From Streptomyces lucensis JCM 4490 (GTDB lineage Bacteria; Actinomycetota; Actinomycetes; Streptomycetales; Streptomycetaceae): 64,000 nucleotides of DNA. Both the position numbers and the translations under genes were made by a program. Positions within the stretch are counted from its first letter, which is position 1, and the number at the start of each line of letters is the position of its first letter. The notes under the pieces are model-generated. The model searched no databases, was not told where the DNA came from, and saw nothing but the letters and a program-made list of their open reading frames with translations. Shown piece by piece: positions 8,647-15,335 of the stretch. The stretch is taken from the NCBI RefSeq assembly GCF_014650035.1, contig NZ_BMUE01000013.1:62001-126000 (forward strand), in the 5' to 3' direction.

Positions 8647-9060
8647 CGCGCGGGAAGCCGATAGTTCCGTTTCCGCGCGATTGCGTGAAGTGCGCCACGT
8701 TCATGATCGACGAACCCGCCCACGGAGGGCCGATACGCCTTCCTTGCCAGAAGTTGGGCGGCGCGCCCATCCACCCACATGGTCCAAATGGAGTACTGTT
8801 GCGAGCCCTGGGCCCGGTCTCCCACCAGGGTGCCCGCGGCTCTGCAGGACCGCCGGGAGGGGGGCTGGTTGCACAGGGTGACGCATTTGGTCACTTAGCG
8901 TTGCGAACAGGTAACCGTGCCATAACGGCGGTCCAGGGCCCGTGCCCGACACGCCGGGCAACTCGGCAAGGTTGTGGCAGGCTGCACCCGGGCAGGCCAC
9001 ACTCGACTAGCGGAAGCAGCGACGCACGTGACGTCGGCAGGCACCACCCGGGAGGTCCCC
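8647..9060. promoter_or_regulatory. Promoter region upstream of sepH
   Basis: A 414-bp gap between the lactone oxidase and sepH, with no convincing gene. It contains a small inverted repeat, GTGAC-N7-GTCAC (8878-8894), which could be a regulator site. No clear -35/-10 pair can be assigned. Confidence 0.35.
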
Positions 9061-10101
9061 ATGCCCGAACTGCGTGTCGTGGCCGTCTCGAATGACGGCA
9101 CACGACTGGTGCTGAAGGCTGCCGACGCCACGGAGTACACGCTTCCGATCGACGAGCGGCTGCGTGCCGCCGTGCGCGGCGACCGTCCCCGTCTCGGCCA
9201 GATCGAGATCGAGGTCGAGAGCCATCTGCGGCCCCGTGACATCCAGGCCCGTATACGCGCAGGCGCCACCGCGGAAGAGGTGGCGCAGCTCGCCGGCATC
9301 CCCGTCGACCGGGTGCGGCGTTTCGAGGGGCCCGTGCTGGCCGAGCGCGCCTTCATGGCCGAGCGCGCCCGCAAGACCCCGGTCCGCCGTCCCGGCGAGA
9401 ACTCCGGCCCCCTGCTCGGCGAGGCGGTCCAGGAGCGGCTGCTGCTGCGCGGCGCCGAGAAGGACACCGTGCAGTGGGACTCCTGGCGCCGTGACGACGG
9501 CACCTGGGAGGTGCTGCTCGTCTACCGGGTCGCGGGCGAACCGCACTCGGCGAGCTGGACGTACGACCCGCCGCGGCGGCTCGTCCAGGCCGTGGACGAC
9601 GAGGCACGCTCGCTGATCGGCGAGTCCGACGACCTCGCCGTACCCGAGCCCAGCTTCCCGTTCGTCCCGCGCATCGCCCGGCTGCCGCGCGAACGTTCGA
9701 TGGACCGCGCGCTCGACCGCGGCGACCGGGAGCGGCCCGGCCTGCCGGCGCCGCCGTCCGACCCCGCCGAGGAGAGCGCGGGCGAACGCGACTCGCTGAC
9801 CAGCCTGCTGGAGGCCGTGCCGAGCTTCCGGGGCGACCTGGTCGTTCCGGAACGCGTGCCGGAGGACCCCGACGAGCCCGTGGAGGAGGTCGTCGAGGAA
9901 GAGCCCCCGGCGCCCGCCGCCTCGGCCGGTTCGGCCTACGCGGACGTCCTGATGCCCCGCTCGGTCGGCAGCCACCGTGACCGCCTGATCGGGTCCACCG
10001 ACCGCCAGGCCGAGGCCGACGGCGTGCGCCCCGGCCGCCGCGCCGCCGTCCCGAGCTGGGACGAGATCGTGTTCGGCACGCGCCGCAAGAAGCAGGAGTA
10101 A
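9061..10101 (+). CDS. sepH: Cell division protein SepH
   Basis: A 346-residue actinobacterial division protein (DUF3071). The conserved N-terminal domain (MPELRVVAVS... to about residue 170) contains a helix-turn-helix-like stretch, AEEVAQLAGIPVDRVRRFEG. It is followed by a long acidic Pro/Glu-rich, probably disordered linker (residues 220-300) and a short conserved basic tail ending WDEIVFGTRRKK. SepH binds FtsZ directly and promotes Z-ring assembly in vegetative and sporulation septation. The ATG at 9061 has GGGAGG 5 nt upstream; an upstream in-frame extension lacks coding character. Monocistronic with a strong terminator. Confidence 0.93.
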   Translation: MPELRVVAVSNDGTRLVLKAADATEYTLPIDERLRAAVRGDRPRLGQIEIEVESHLRPRDIQARIRAGATAEEVAQLAGIPVDRVRRFEGPVLAERAFMAERARKTPVRRPGENSGPLLGEAVQERLLLRGAEKDTVQWDSWRRDDGTWEVLLVYRVAGEPHSASWTYDPPRRLVQAVDDEARSLIGESDDLAVPEPSFPFVPRIARLPRERSMDRALDRGDRERPGLPAPPSDPAEESAGERDSLTSLLEAVPSFRGDLVVPERVPEDPDEPVEEVVEEEPPAPAASAGSAYADVLMPRSVGSHRDRLIGSTDRQAEADGVRPGRRAAVPSWDEIVFGTRRKKQE

Positions 10102-10118
10102 CCGGCGCCGACGTCCTA

Positions 10119-10153
10119 CGGGGGAGGGGGCACGGACGTGTGCCCCTCCCCCG
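10119..10153. terminator. Terminator between sepH and sulfurtransferase
   Basis: A GC-rich stem: GGGGGAGGGGGCAC pairs with GTGCCCCTCCCCC around a 6-nt loop with one bulged G. It is placed 18 bp after the sepH stop and before the convergent sulfurtransferase stop, and is likely bidirectional. Confidence 0.75.
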
Positions 10154-10164
10154 GTGTGCTGCCG

Positions 10165-11016
10165 CTACTGCGGGTCCGCGCCCACCGCCACCGGGCGGGA
10201 CGGGTCGGAGGACCACTCGGACCAGGATCCGACGTACAGGGCCGCCGGGATGCCCGCCACGGCCAGCGCGAGCACCTCGTGGGCGCCGGAGACGCCCGAA
10301 CCGCAGTACACCCCCACCTCGGCGTCCGCGCACACCCCCAGGGCCTTGAAGCGGTCCCTCAGCTCCGCCGCGGGCAGGAAGCGGCCGTCGGGGCCGACGT
10401 TCTCCGTCGTGGGCGCCGACACCGCGCCCGGGATGTGCCCGCCGACCCGGTCGATCGGCTCCACCTCACCCCGGTACCGCTCCCCCGCGCGGGCGTCCAG
10501 CAGCACACCCGTGCGGGCCAGGGCCGCGGCCCCGTCCGCGTCCAGCAGCCCCGCGGCGGCCGGCGCCGGTACGAAGTCGCCCTCGGCCGGGTCGGGCACG
10601 CCGTCGGACAACTCGCCCTCCCACGAAGGCAACCCGCCGTCGAGGACCCGCACGTCCGGGTGACCCGTCCAGTGCAGCATCCACCACGCTCGCGCGGCCG
10701 CCCAGCCCTGCCCGCCGTCGTACACGACGACCGGCCGGCCCGCCGACACGCCCGCACGGCGCATCGCGGCGCCGAACTCCGCCAGGTCCGGCAGCGGGTG
10801 ACGCCCGTTCACCCCGGGAACGCCCGCCAGCTCCCGGTCCAGGTCCACGAAGACCGCGCCGGGGATGTGCCCGGCCGCGTACTCGGCCCGCGTGTCGGGC
10901 TCCGGCGCGCCCGCCGCCTTCGCCAGACTCAACTGCCAGCGCAGGTCCAGCAGCACGGGCGGGTTGGCGCCGCTCAGCTCATCGGCGAGTTCGGTTGCGG
11001 TGATGATGGCTCTCAT
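10165..11016 (-). CDS. Rhodanese-like sulfurtransferase
   Basis: A 283-residue protein of two tandem rhodanese domains. The C-terminal domain holds the active loop CGSGVSG with nucleophilic Cys238; a CGSG-type loop is closer to 3-mercaptopyruvate than to thiosulfate sulfurtransferases. The N-terminal domain has Asp in place of the cysteine (VVYDGGQG), as is usual for the inactive half. It transfers sulfur to cyanide or thiol acceptors. The ATG at 11016 (MRAIIT) is preferred over an ATG three codons upstream because the conserved start is MRAII. Confidence 0.88.
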   Translation of the reverse strand: MRAIITATELADELSGANPPVLLDLRWQLSLAKAAGAPEPDTRAEYAAGHIPGAVFVDLDRELAGVPGVNGRHPLPDLAEFGAAMRRAGVSAGRPVVVYDGGQGWAAARAWWMLHWTGHPDVRVLDGGLPSWEGELSDGVPDPAEGDFVPAPAAAGLLDADGAAALARTGVLLDARAGERYRGEVEPIDRVGGHIPGAVSAPTTENVGPDGRFLPAAELRDRFKALGVCADAEVGVYCGSGVSGAHEVLALAVAGIPAALYVGSWSEWSSDPSRPVAVGADPQ

Positions 11017-11025
11017 GGCGTCCAT

Positions 11026-11335
11026 CCATACGCCAGGGGTGGCCGCGGCGTCCAGGTCCGGCTACTCTGCTCGGCCGGACGGCTCGATCACGGCACGTGA
11101 GGAATCGGGCACGGACCGTACGGCCGACGGGGCAGTCGCCGGCCGTCGCCGGGAAGCGGCGGAAGACGGCGGACCAGGCATCCTCCCCCGGTGGCGCCGT
11201 GCCGCGCCGCGGTACGGCGGGCGGCATCACGGAGGATGCGGGCACCGGCACGGGCGTACGCGCGATCGGCGCGGACACCCCTTCCGGGGGAGCGGAAGCG
11301 ACACGGTCCCGCGAGGGGCCGGGAGAGAGTGATCG
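11026..11335. promoter_or_regulatory. Divergent promoter region
   Basis: A 310-bp gap between the sulfurtransferase and the VOC gene. No repeat, promoter pair or small gene stands out. It must carry both promoters. Confidence 0.35.
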
Positions 11336-12127
11336 ATGACCGAGACACGGGAGTCGGCCGGTCCGCACGCGCTGCGCGCGCCCGGCACACCCTGCTGGGT
11401 GAGCCTGATGGTGCACGAGCTGGCGGCCACCGAGGAGTTCTACGGTGAGCTGTTCGGATGGGAGTTCCGGCCGGGCCCGCAGCAGCTCGGCCCCTACGTG
11501 CGGGCCCTGCTCGACGGGCGGGACGTGGCGGGCATGGGCCGGCTCGCCCCGGACCAACGCCTGCCCGTCGCCTGGACGCCGTACCTCGCCTCCGACGACG
11601 TGGACCGCACGGCTGAAACGGTACGGCTGTGCGGCGGCACGGTCGCGGTCGGCCCGCTGGACGCCGCCGAGGCCGGGCGGATGGCCATCGCCTCCGACCC
11701 CTCCGGGGCGGTGTTCGGAATCTGGCAGCGCGACGCCCACCCGGGCACGACGGTCTCCGGCGTACCCGGTACGCCCGTGTGGAACGAGCTGCTCACCTAC
11801 GAGACGGAGAGCGTCGCGACGTTCTACGGCACCGTGTTCGGCTACGAGGAGGAACCGGTGGTGTCCGCCGGCTTCGACTACGTGACCCTGCGCGCCGGCG
11901 GCCGTCCGGTGGCCGGCCTGCACGGTGTCGGTCACGCCCTGGCCCGGGACCGCGGCTCGTACTGGCGGACGTACTTCGAGGTCGCCGACGCGGACGCGGC
12001 GCTGCGCCAGGTCGCCGGCCTCGGCGGCCGCATCGTCCGGCCGCCCCACGACAGCCCGCACGGCCGGGTCGCGACGGTGGCGGACCCGGAGGGCGCGGAG
12101 TTCTCGGTGATCGAGAATCCGTGCTGA
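11336..12127 (+). CDS. Two-domain VOC (glyoxalase-fold) protein
   Basis: A 263-residue protein built of two vicinal-oxygen-chelate domains (about residues 18-130 and 140-262). Each begins with PCWVSLMVHELAATEEFYGELFGW or its parallel PVWNELLTYETESVATFYGTVFGY. Such double-domain proteins are often annotated glyoxalase or bleomycin-resistance-like, or as small hydroxylating enzymes; metal ligands cannot be assigned with confidence. It has GGGAGAGAG upstream of the ATG. It is monocistronic apart from a degraded reading frame behind it. Confidence 0.88.
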   Translation: MTETRESAGPHALRAPGTPCWVSLMVHELAATEEFYGELFGWEFRPGPQQLGPYVRALLDGRDVAGMGRLAPDQRLPVAWTPYLASDDVDRTAETVRLCGGTVAVGPLDAAEAGRMAIASDPSGAVFGIWQRDAHPGTTVSGVPGTPVWNELLTYETESVATFYGTVFGYEEEPVVSAGFDYVTLRAGGRPVAGLHGVGHALARDRGSYWRTYFEVADADAALRQVAGLGGRIVRPPHDSPHGRVATVADPEGAEFSVIENPC

Positions 12128-12182
12128 CCGGCCCGCCGCCCCCACTCGCCGCCCAGAGCCGCCTTGGCCTCGCCGCCGTCCC

Positions 12183-12404
12183 AGCCGACCGGTATGTGCC
12201 GGGGGGCGGCAACTTGGCCGCGCCGGGAAGCTCGCGACGCTCGAGCTCACAGCGGACTCGCAGGACGAACCGTTCTCCGTCGATGTCGAACTCTGGGTGT
12301 CGAGCCCGGCGGGCGGACGTGAGAAGGACCCGAAGATCCTGGTCAACGTCGTATCCGGCTGCTGGCGCGCGCCCAAGGGGACGGACCTGGACGCCCAGTA
12401 CTGA
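12183..12404 (+). pseudogene. Relic of an unidentified gene (5' end lost)
   Basis: Downstream of the VOC gene, one frame (stop TGA at 12402-12404) reads like a genuine protein C-terminus: KLATLELTADSQDEPFSVDV, then ELWVSS, KILVNVVSGCWRAP and DLDAQY. It contains W, C, F, Y and aliphatic residues in normal proportion. No ATG, GTG or TTG with a ribosome binding site opens it; the only in-frame GTG is deep inside. I read it as the 3' remnant of a deleted gene. I do not recognise the family. Confidence 0.45.
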
Positions 12405-12427
12405 TCAGTGAGCGGACCGGGGCCCGC

Positions 12428-13078
12428 TCAGGCCGGTGAGACCGGGAGGACGTCCGGGGAGAGGGCCGCCGCGCCGGACGTGGCGGCGGTCATGCGGCGG
12501 CGGTGGTGGCGGCGGCACAGCACCTCGTAGCCGATCTCGCCCGCCGAGTGGTTGACGTCGCCGACGACGACCTGGGCGCCCTCGACCACCATCTCGCCGT
12601 CTATCGTGCGGGCGTTGTGCGTGGCGCGGGCGCCGCACCAGCACAGCGCCTCCACCTGGAGCACCTCGATGCGGTCGGCCAGCTCCACCAGCCGCTGGGA
12701 GCCGGGGAAGAGCTTGGAGCGGAAGTCGGTGGTGATGCCGAACGCGTAGACGTCCAGACCGAGGTCGTCCACCACGCGCGCGAGCTGGTCGATCTGGCCG
12801 GGCGCGAGGAACTGGGCCTCGTCCGCGATCACGTAGTCGGCCCGGCGGCCCTGCGAGAGGTGGTCCACCAGGTAGGCGTACAGGTCCTGGTCGTCCGCGA
12901 CCTCCACCGCGTCGGTGACCAGGCCCAGCCGGGAGGACAGCTTGCCCTCGCCCGCGCGGTCGTTGCGGGTGAAGATCATGCCGACGAGGCCGCGCGCGGA
13001 GCGGTTGTGCTCGATCTGCAGAGCCAGCGTCGACTTCCCGCAGTCCATCGTTCCGGAGAAGAACACCAGCTCGGGCAT
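12428..13078 (-). CDS. tdk: Thymidine kinase (type II)
   Basis: A 216-residue salvage kinase that phosphorylates thymidine with ATP. The P-loop GTMDCGKST (residues 9-17), the DEAQF Walker B / catalytic Glu motif and the zinc ligands CWCG ... CRRHH are all present. So is the lasso loop (VVVGDVNHSAGEIGYEVL) that covers thymine. The ATG at 13078 is preferred because homology starts MPELVFFSG; a TTG 24 nt upstream lacks a ribosome binding site. It lies 38 bp downstream of the phosphatase-like gene on the same strand and is probably cotranscribed. Confidence 0.93.
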   Translation of the reverse strand: MPELVFFSGTMDCGKSTLALQIEHNRSARGLVGMIFTRNDRAGEGKLSSRLGLVTDAVEVADDQDLYAYLVDHLSQGRRADYVIADEAQFLAPGQIDQLARVVDDLGLDVYAFGITTDFRSKLFPGSQRLVELADRIEVLQVEALCWCGARATHNARTIDGEMVVEGAQVVVGDVNHSAGEIGYEVLCRRHHRRRMTAATSGAAALSPDVLPVSPA

Positions 13079-13115
13079 GAGGGGTTGAGCACCTTTCGGC
13101 AAGGATGGGGCGGAG

Positions 13116-14306
13116 TCAGGAACGTACTTCGAGCAGCGGGACCAGCTGCTCGGCGGGGGTCATCGAACCGTGGTTGCCGACCAGCGCCGACTCCTTGGGC
13201 TCCCGCTCGGAGGCGATGATCAGGACGTCGTCGTGCGCGGCCGCGATCACGTCCCCGAGCCGCGCGTACACGCGCTCGTCGACGTGCGGTCCGAACCAGC
13301 CCGCCGCGATCGCCTCGTCCCGGGAGGCCACCCAGAACTGCTCGCCGAGCACCTCGCGCCAGCAGGTCAGCACGTCGTTCGCGGCGCCCGGCACCGCGTA
13401 CACGTGCCGCGCCCGGCCCTCGCCGCCCAGCAGCGCGACTCCCGCGCTCAGTTCCCAGTCCGCGTCGAAGTCGATGCGGTGCTCCTCGTCGAAGGGGATG
13501 TCGACCATGCCGTGGTCGGCGGTGACGTAGAGCGCGCTGCGGGGCGGCAGCTGCTCGGCGAGGCGCTGGGCGAGCCGGTCGACGTACATGAGCTGGCCGC
13601 GCCAGGTGTCGGAGGCCAGGCCGTAGCGGTGTCCGGCGCCGTCGAGTTCGGCGTAGTACGTGTACACCAGCGAGCGGTCCCCGGCGGCCAGTTGCCGGGC
13701 CGCGAGGTCCATGCGCTCCTCGCCGGTCAGCCGCCCGTGGAAGCTGCCGCCGCTGAGCGCGACCTTGGTGAGCGGGGTCTGCGCGAAGACCGGGGAGGAC
13801 ACCTGGGCGGCGTGCACACCGGCCTCGTGGGCCAGCTGGAAGACGGTGGGGTACGGCTGCCACGGGCGCGGCTCGGTGTACGGCTGCCAGCGCAGCTGGT
13901 TCATCAGCTCGCCGGTGGCCGGGTTGCGCACGGTGTAGCCGGGCAGGCCGTGCAGGCCCGGCGGCAGACCGGTGCCGACGGAGGCGAGGGAGGTCGCGGT
14001 GGTCGCCGGGTAGCCGGCGGTGAGCGGGCGGCCGGTGCCGCCGCGCGAGCCGGCGAGCAGCGAGGTCAGGAAGGGGGCCTCGTCGGGGTGGTCGCGCAGC
14101 TGCTCCCAGCCGAGCCCGTCGACCAGGAAGACGCAGACCCGGTCGGCCGGGGTGAGTTCCGTGATCGTGGCGGTCAGCCCGGGGACGCCCATCCCGGCGG
14201 CCACGGTGGGCAGCAGGTCGGCGAGGGAGCCGGTGCCGTACTCGGGCAGCGGCGCGGAGTCCAGGGCGAGGGGTTCCGGGTGGTCCCAGGCGGAGAGCTG
14301 GGTCAT
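13116..14306 (-). CDS. Alkaline-phosphatase-superfamily phosphodiesterase
   Basis: A 396-residue protein of the nucleotide pyrophosphatase/phosphodiesterase group (PF01663-like). Metal and nucleophile motifs in order: FLVDGLGW (metal Asp), TATTATSLASVGTG (catalytic Thr region), YAELDGAGHRYG (Asp/His ligands) and TADHGMVDIP (Asp-His). No signal peptide is seen, so it appears cytoplasmic. Substrate unknown. It overlaps the stop of the upstream DUF5998 gene (TGATG) and precedes tdk, forming a likely three-gene operon. Confidence 0.88.
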   Translation of the reverse strand: MTQLSAWDHPEPLALDSAPLPEYGTGSLADLLPTVAAGMGVPGLTATITELTPADRVCVFLVDGLGWEQLRDHPDEAPFLTSLLAGSRGGTGRPLTAGYPATTATSLASVGTGLPPGLHGLPGYTVRNPATGELMNQLRWQPYTEPRPWQPYPTVFQLAHEAGVHAAQVSSPVFAQTPLTKVALSGGSFHGRLTGEERMDLAARQLAAGDRSLVYTYYAELDGAGHRYGLASDTWRGQLMYVDRLAQRLAEQLPPRSALYVTADHGMVDIPFDEEHRIDFDADWELSAGVALLGGEGRARHVYAVPGAANDVLTCWREVLGEQFWVASRDEAIAAGWFGPHVDERVYARLGDVIAAAHDDVLIIASEREPKESALVGNHGSMTPAEQLVPLLEVRS

Positions 14307-14893
14307 CAGCGCGCGAGGTCCGCGGTCGCCTCGGAGATGGCCTGGGCGAAGGCCAGCGCCTGGCGGACCGTCTCCGGGCCGTCCCCGGCCTCGCTGACGC
14401 GCAGGCTGAGGTCGTCCGCCGTGGAGTTGCCGGTGTAGCCGTGGTCGGCGTCGCAGTTGGGGTCGCCGCAGGCGGCGGGCTCCAGGTCGATCCGGCTCAC
14501 CGCGCCCCAGCCGATGGTGAGCACGACCTCGCGGGGCAGGGTGCCCGGCTTGTACTGCTCCGGGTTCGCGACCACGCGGCTGACCACGACCGAGGAGATC
14601 CGGCCGAGCTTCACGGACTCGGTGGAGGTGGTGGCGTACGGGGTCGGGGAGGTGCTGTCGGCGGCCTGCTCGTCGGTGTGGCTGACGATGAAGCGGTTCC
14701 CGGTGAGGACCAGCACGGTGACGTGGCGGCGCACCTCGTTCTGGTCGAACGTCGTCTCCTGGTGGACCAGGTACGACCGGACGGGCTCGCCGCCCACGGC
14801 GGCCTCCACCGCCTCGGCCACGAGGGCCGGGTAGTAGCCGCTGCGCTCGATCGCCGCGCGCAGCCCCTGGGTCGTCGTACTGGTCTTGGCCAT
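14306..14893 (-). CDS. DUF5998 family protein
   Basis: A 195-residue conserved actinobacterial protein. The fold is unknown; it is rich in beta-strand-like segments (RHVTVLVLTGNRFIVSHTDE, EVVLTIGWGAVSRIDLE). It has one short Cys/His cluster, CGDPNCDADHGYTG, that could bind a metal. The second of two nearby ATGs (14893) is chosen because AGG lies about 7 nt before it, whereas it touches the first. It is coupled by overlap to the phosphodiesterase-like gene, so both may act in the same process; none is known. Confidence 0.8.
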   Translation of the reverse strand: MAKTSTTTQGLRAAIERSGYYPALVAEAVEAAVGGEPVRSYLVHQETTFDQNEVRRHVTVLVLTGNRFIVSHTDEQAADSTSPTPYATTSTESVKLGRISSVVVSRVVANPEQYKPGTLPREVVLTIGWGAVSRIDLEPAACGDPNCDADHGYTGNSTADDLSLRVSEAGDGPETVRQALAFAQAISEATADLAR

Positions 14894-14903
14894 GGCGTCC
14901 ATC

Positions 14904-15317
14904 CTAATCCGTGGGCAAGGGCGGTCCGGGCCAGTCGCGGGGACCGGGGACGGCCGGTGCGCACGCCGGTGGCGCCCGCCGGACGAGCCCCGGCCGGATG
15001 TCCAGCCGCTCGGCGGCGACGAGGCAGGAGACGGGTTCCGGTCCGCCGGCGTCCGCCTCGAACGCGACGACGACGTGCGGGGTCTCACCGAGCGCCCGTG
15101 CCAGGCGGTCCGTCTCCTCGGCCGTGGGCGCCCGGAAGGCGGGGTCCTGGAAGGCGGGCGGACAGGACACGAAGACCGGGTCGGCGAAGACGGCCTCCAG
15201 CCCGTGGTGGTACGTCAGGTCGTACCCGGCGGCCAGCCGCAGCTCCCCCGCGTTGCAGACGATCACCTCCCAGTCCCACCAGCTGCCCTCGGGCAGCCGG
15301 TGGCCGGCCATCTCCAC
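14904..15317 (-). CDS. Hypothetical protein
   Basis: About 137 residues. The GTG at 15317 follows GGGAGGGGG with ideal spacing; an ATG two codons later is also possible. It begins VEMAGHRLPEGSWWDWEVIV and ends in a Pro-rich tail. It has no membrane segment and no recognised motif. It lies between the large acyl-CoA-synthetase-like gene and DUF5998, 18 bp after the former, and is likely in one transcript. Function unknown. Confidence 0.65.
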   Translation of the reverse strand: MEMAGHRLPEGSWWDWEVIVCNAGELRLAAGYDLTYHHGLEAVFADPVFVSCPPAFQDPAFRAPTAEETDRLARALGETPHVVVAFEADAGGPEPVSCLVAAERLDIRPGLVRRAPPACAPAVPGPRDWPGPPLPTD

Positions 15318-15335
15318 GCGGCCCCCTCCCACGGA

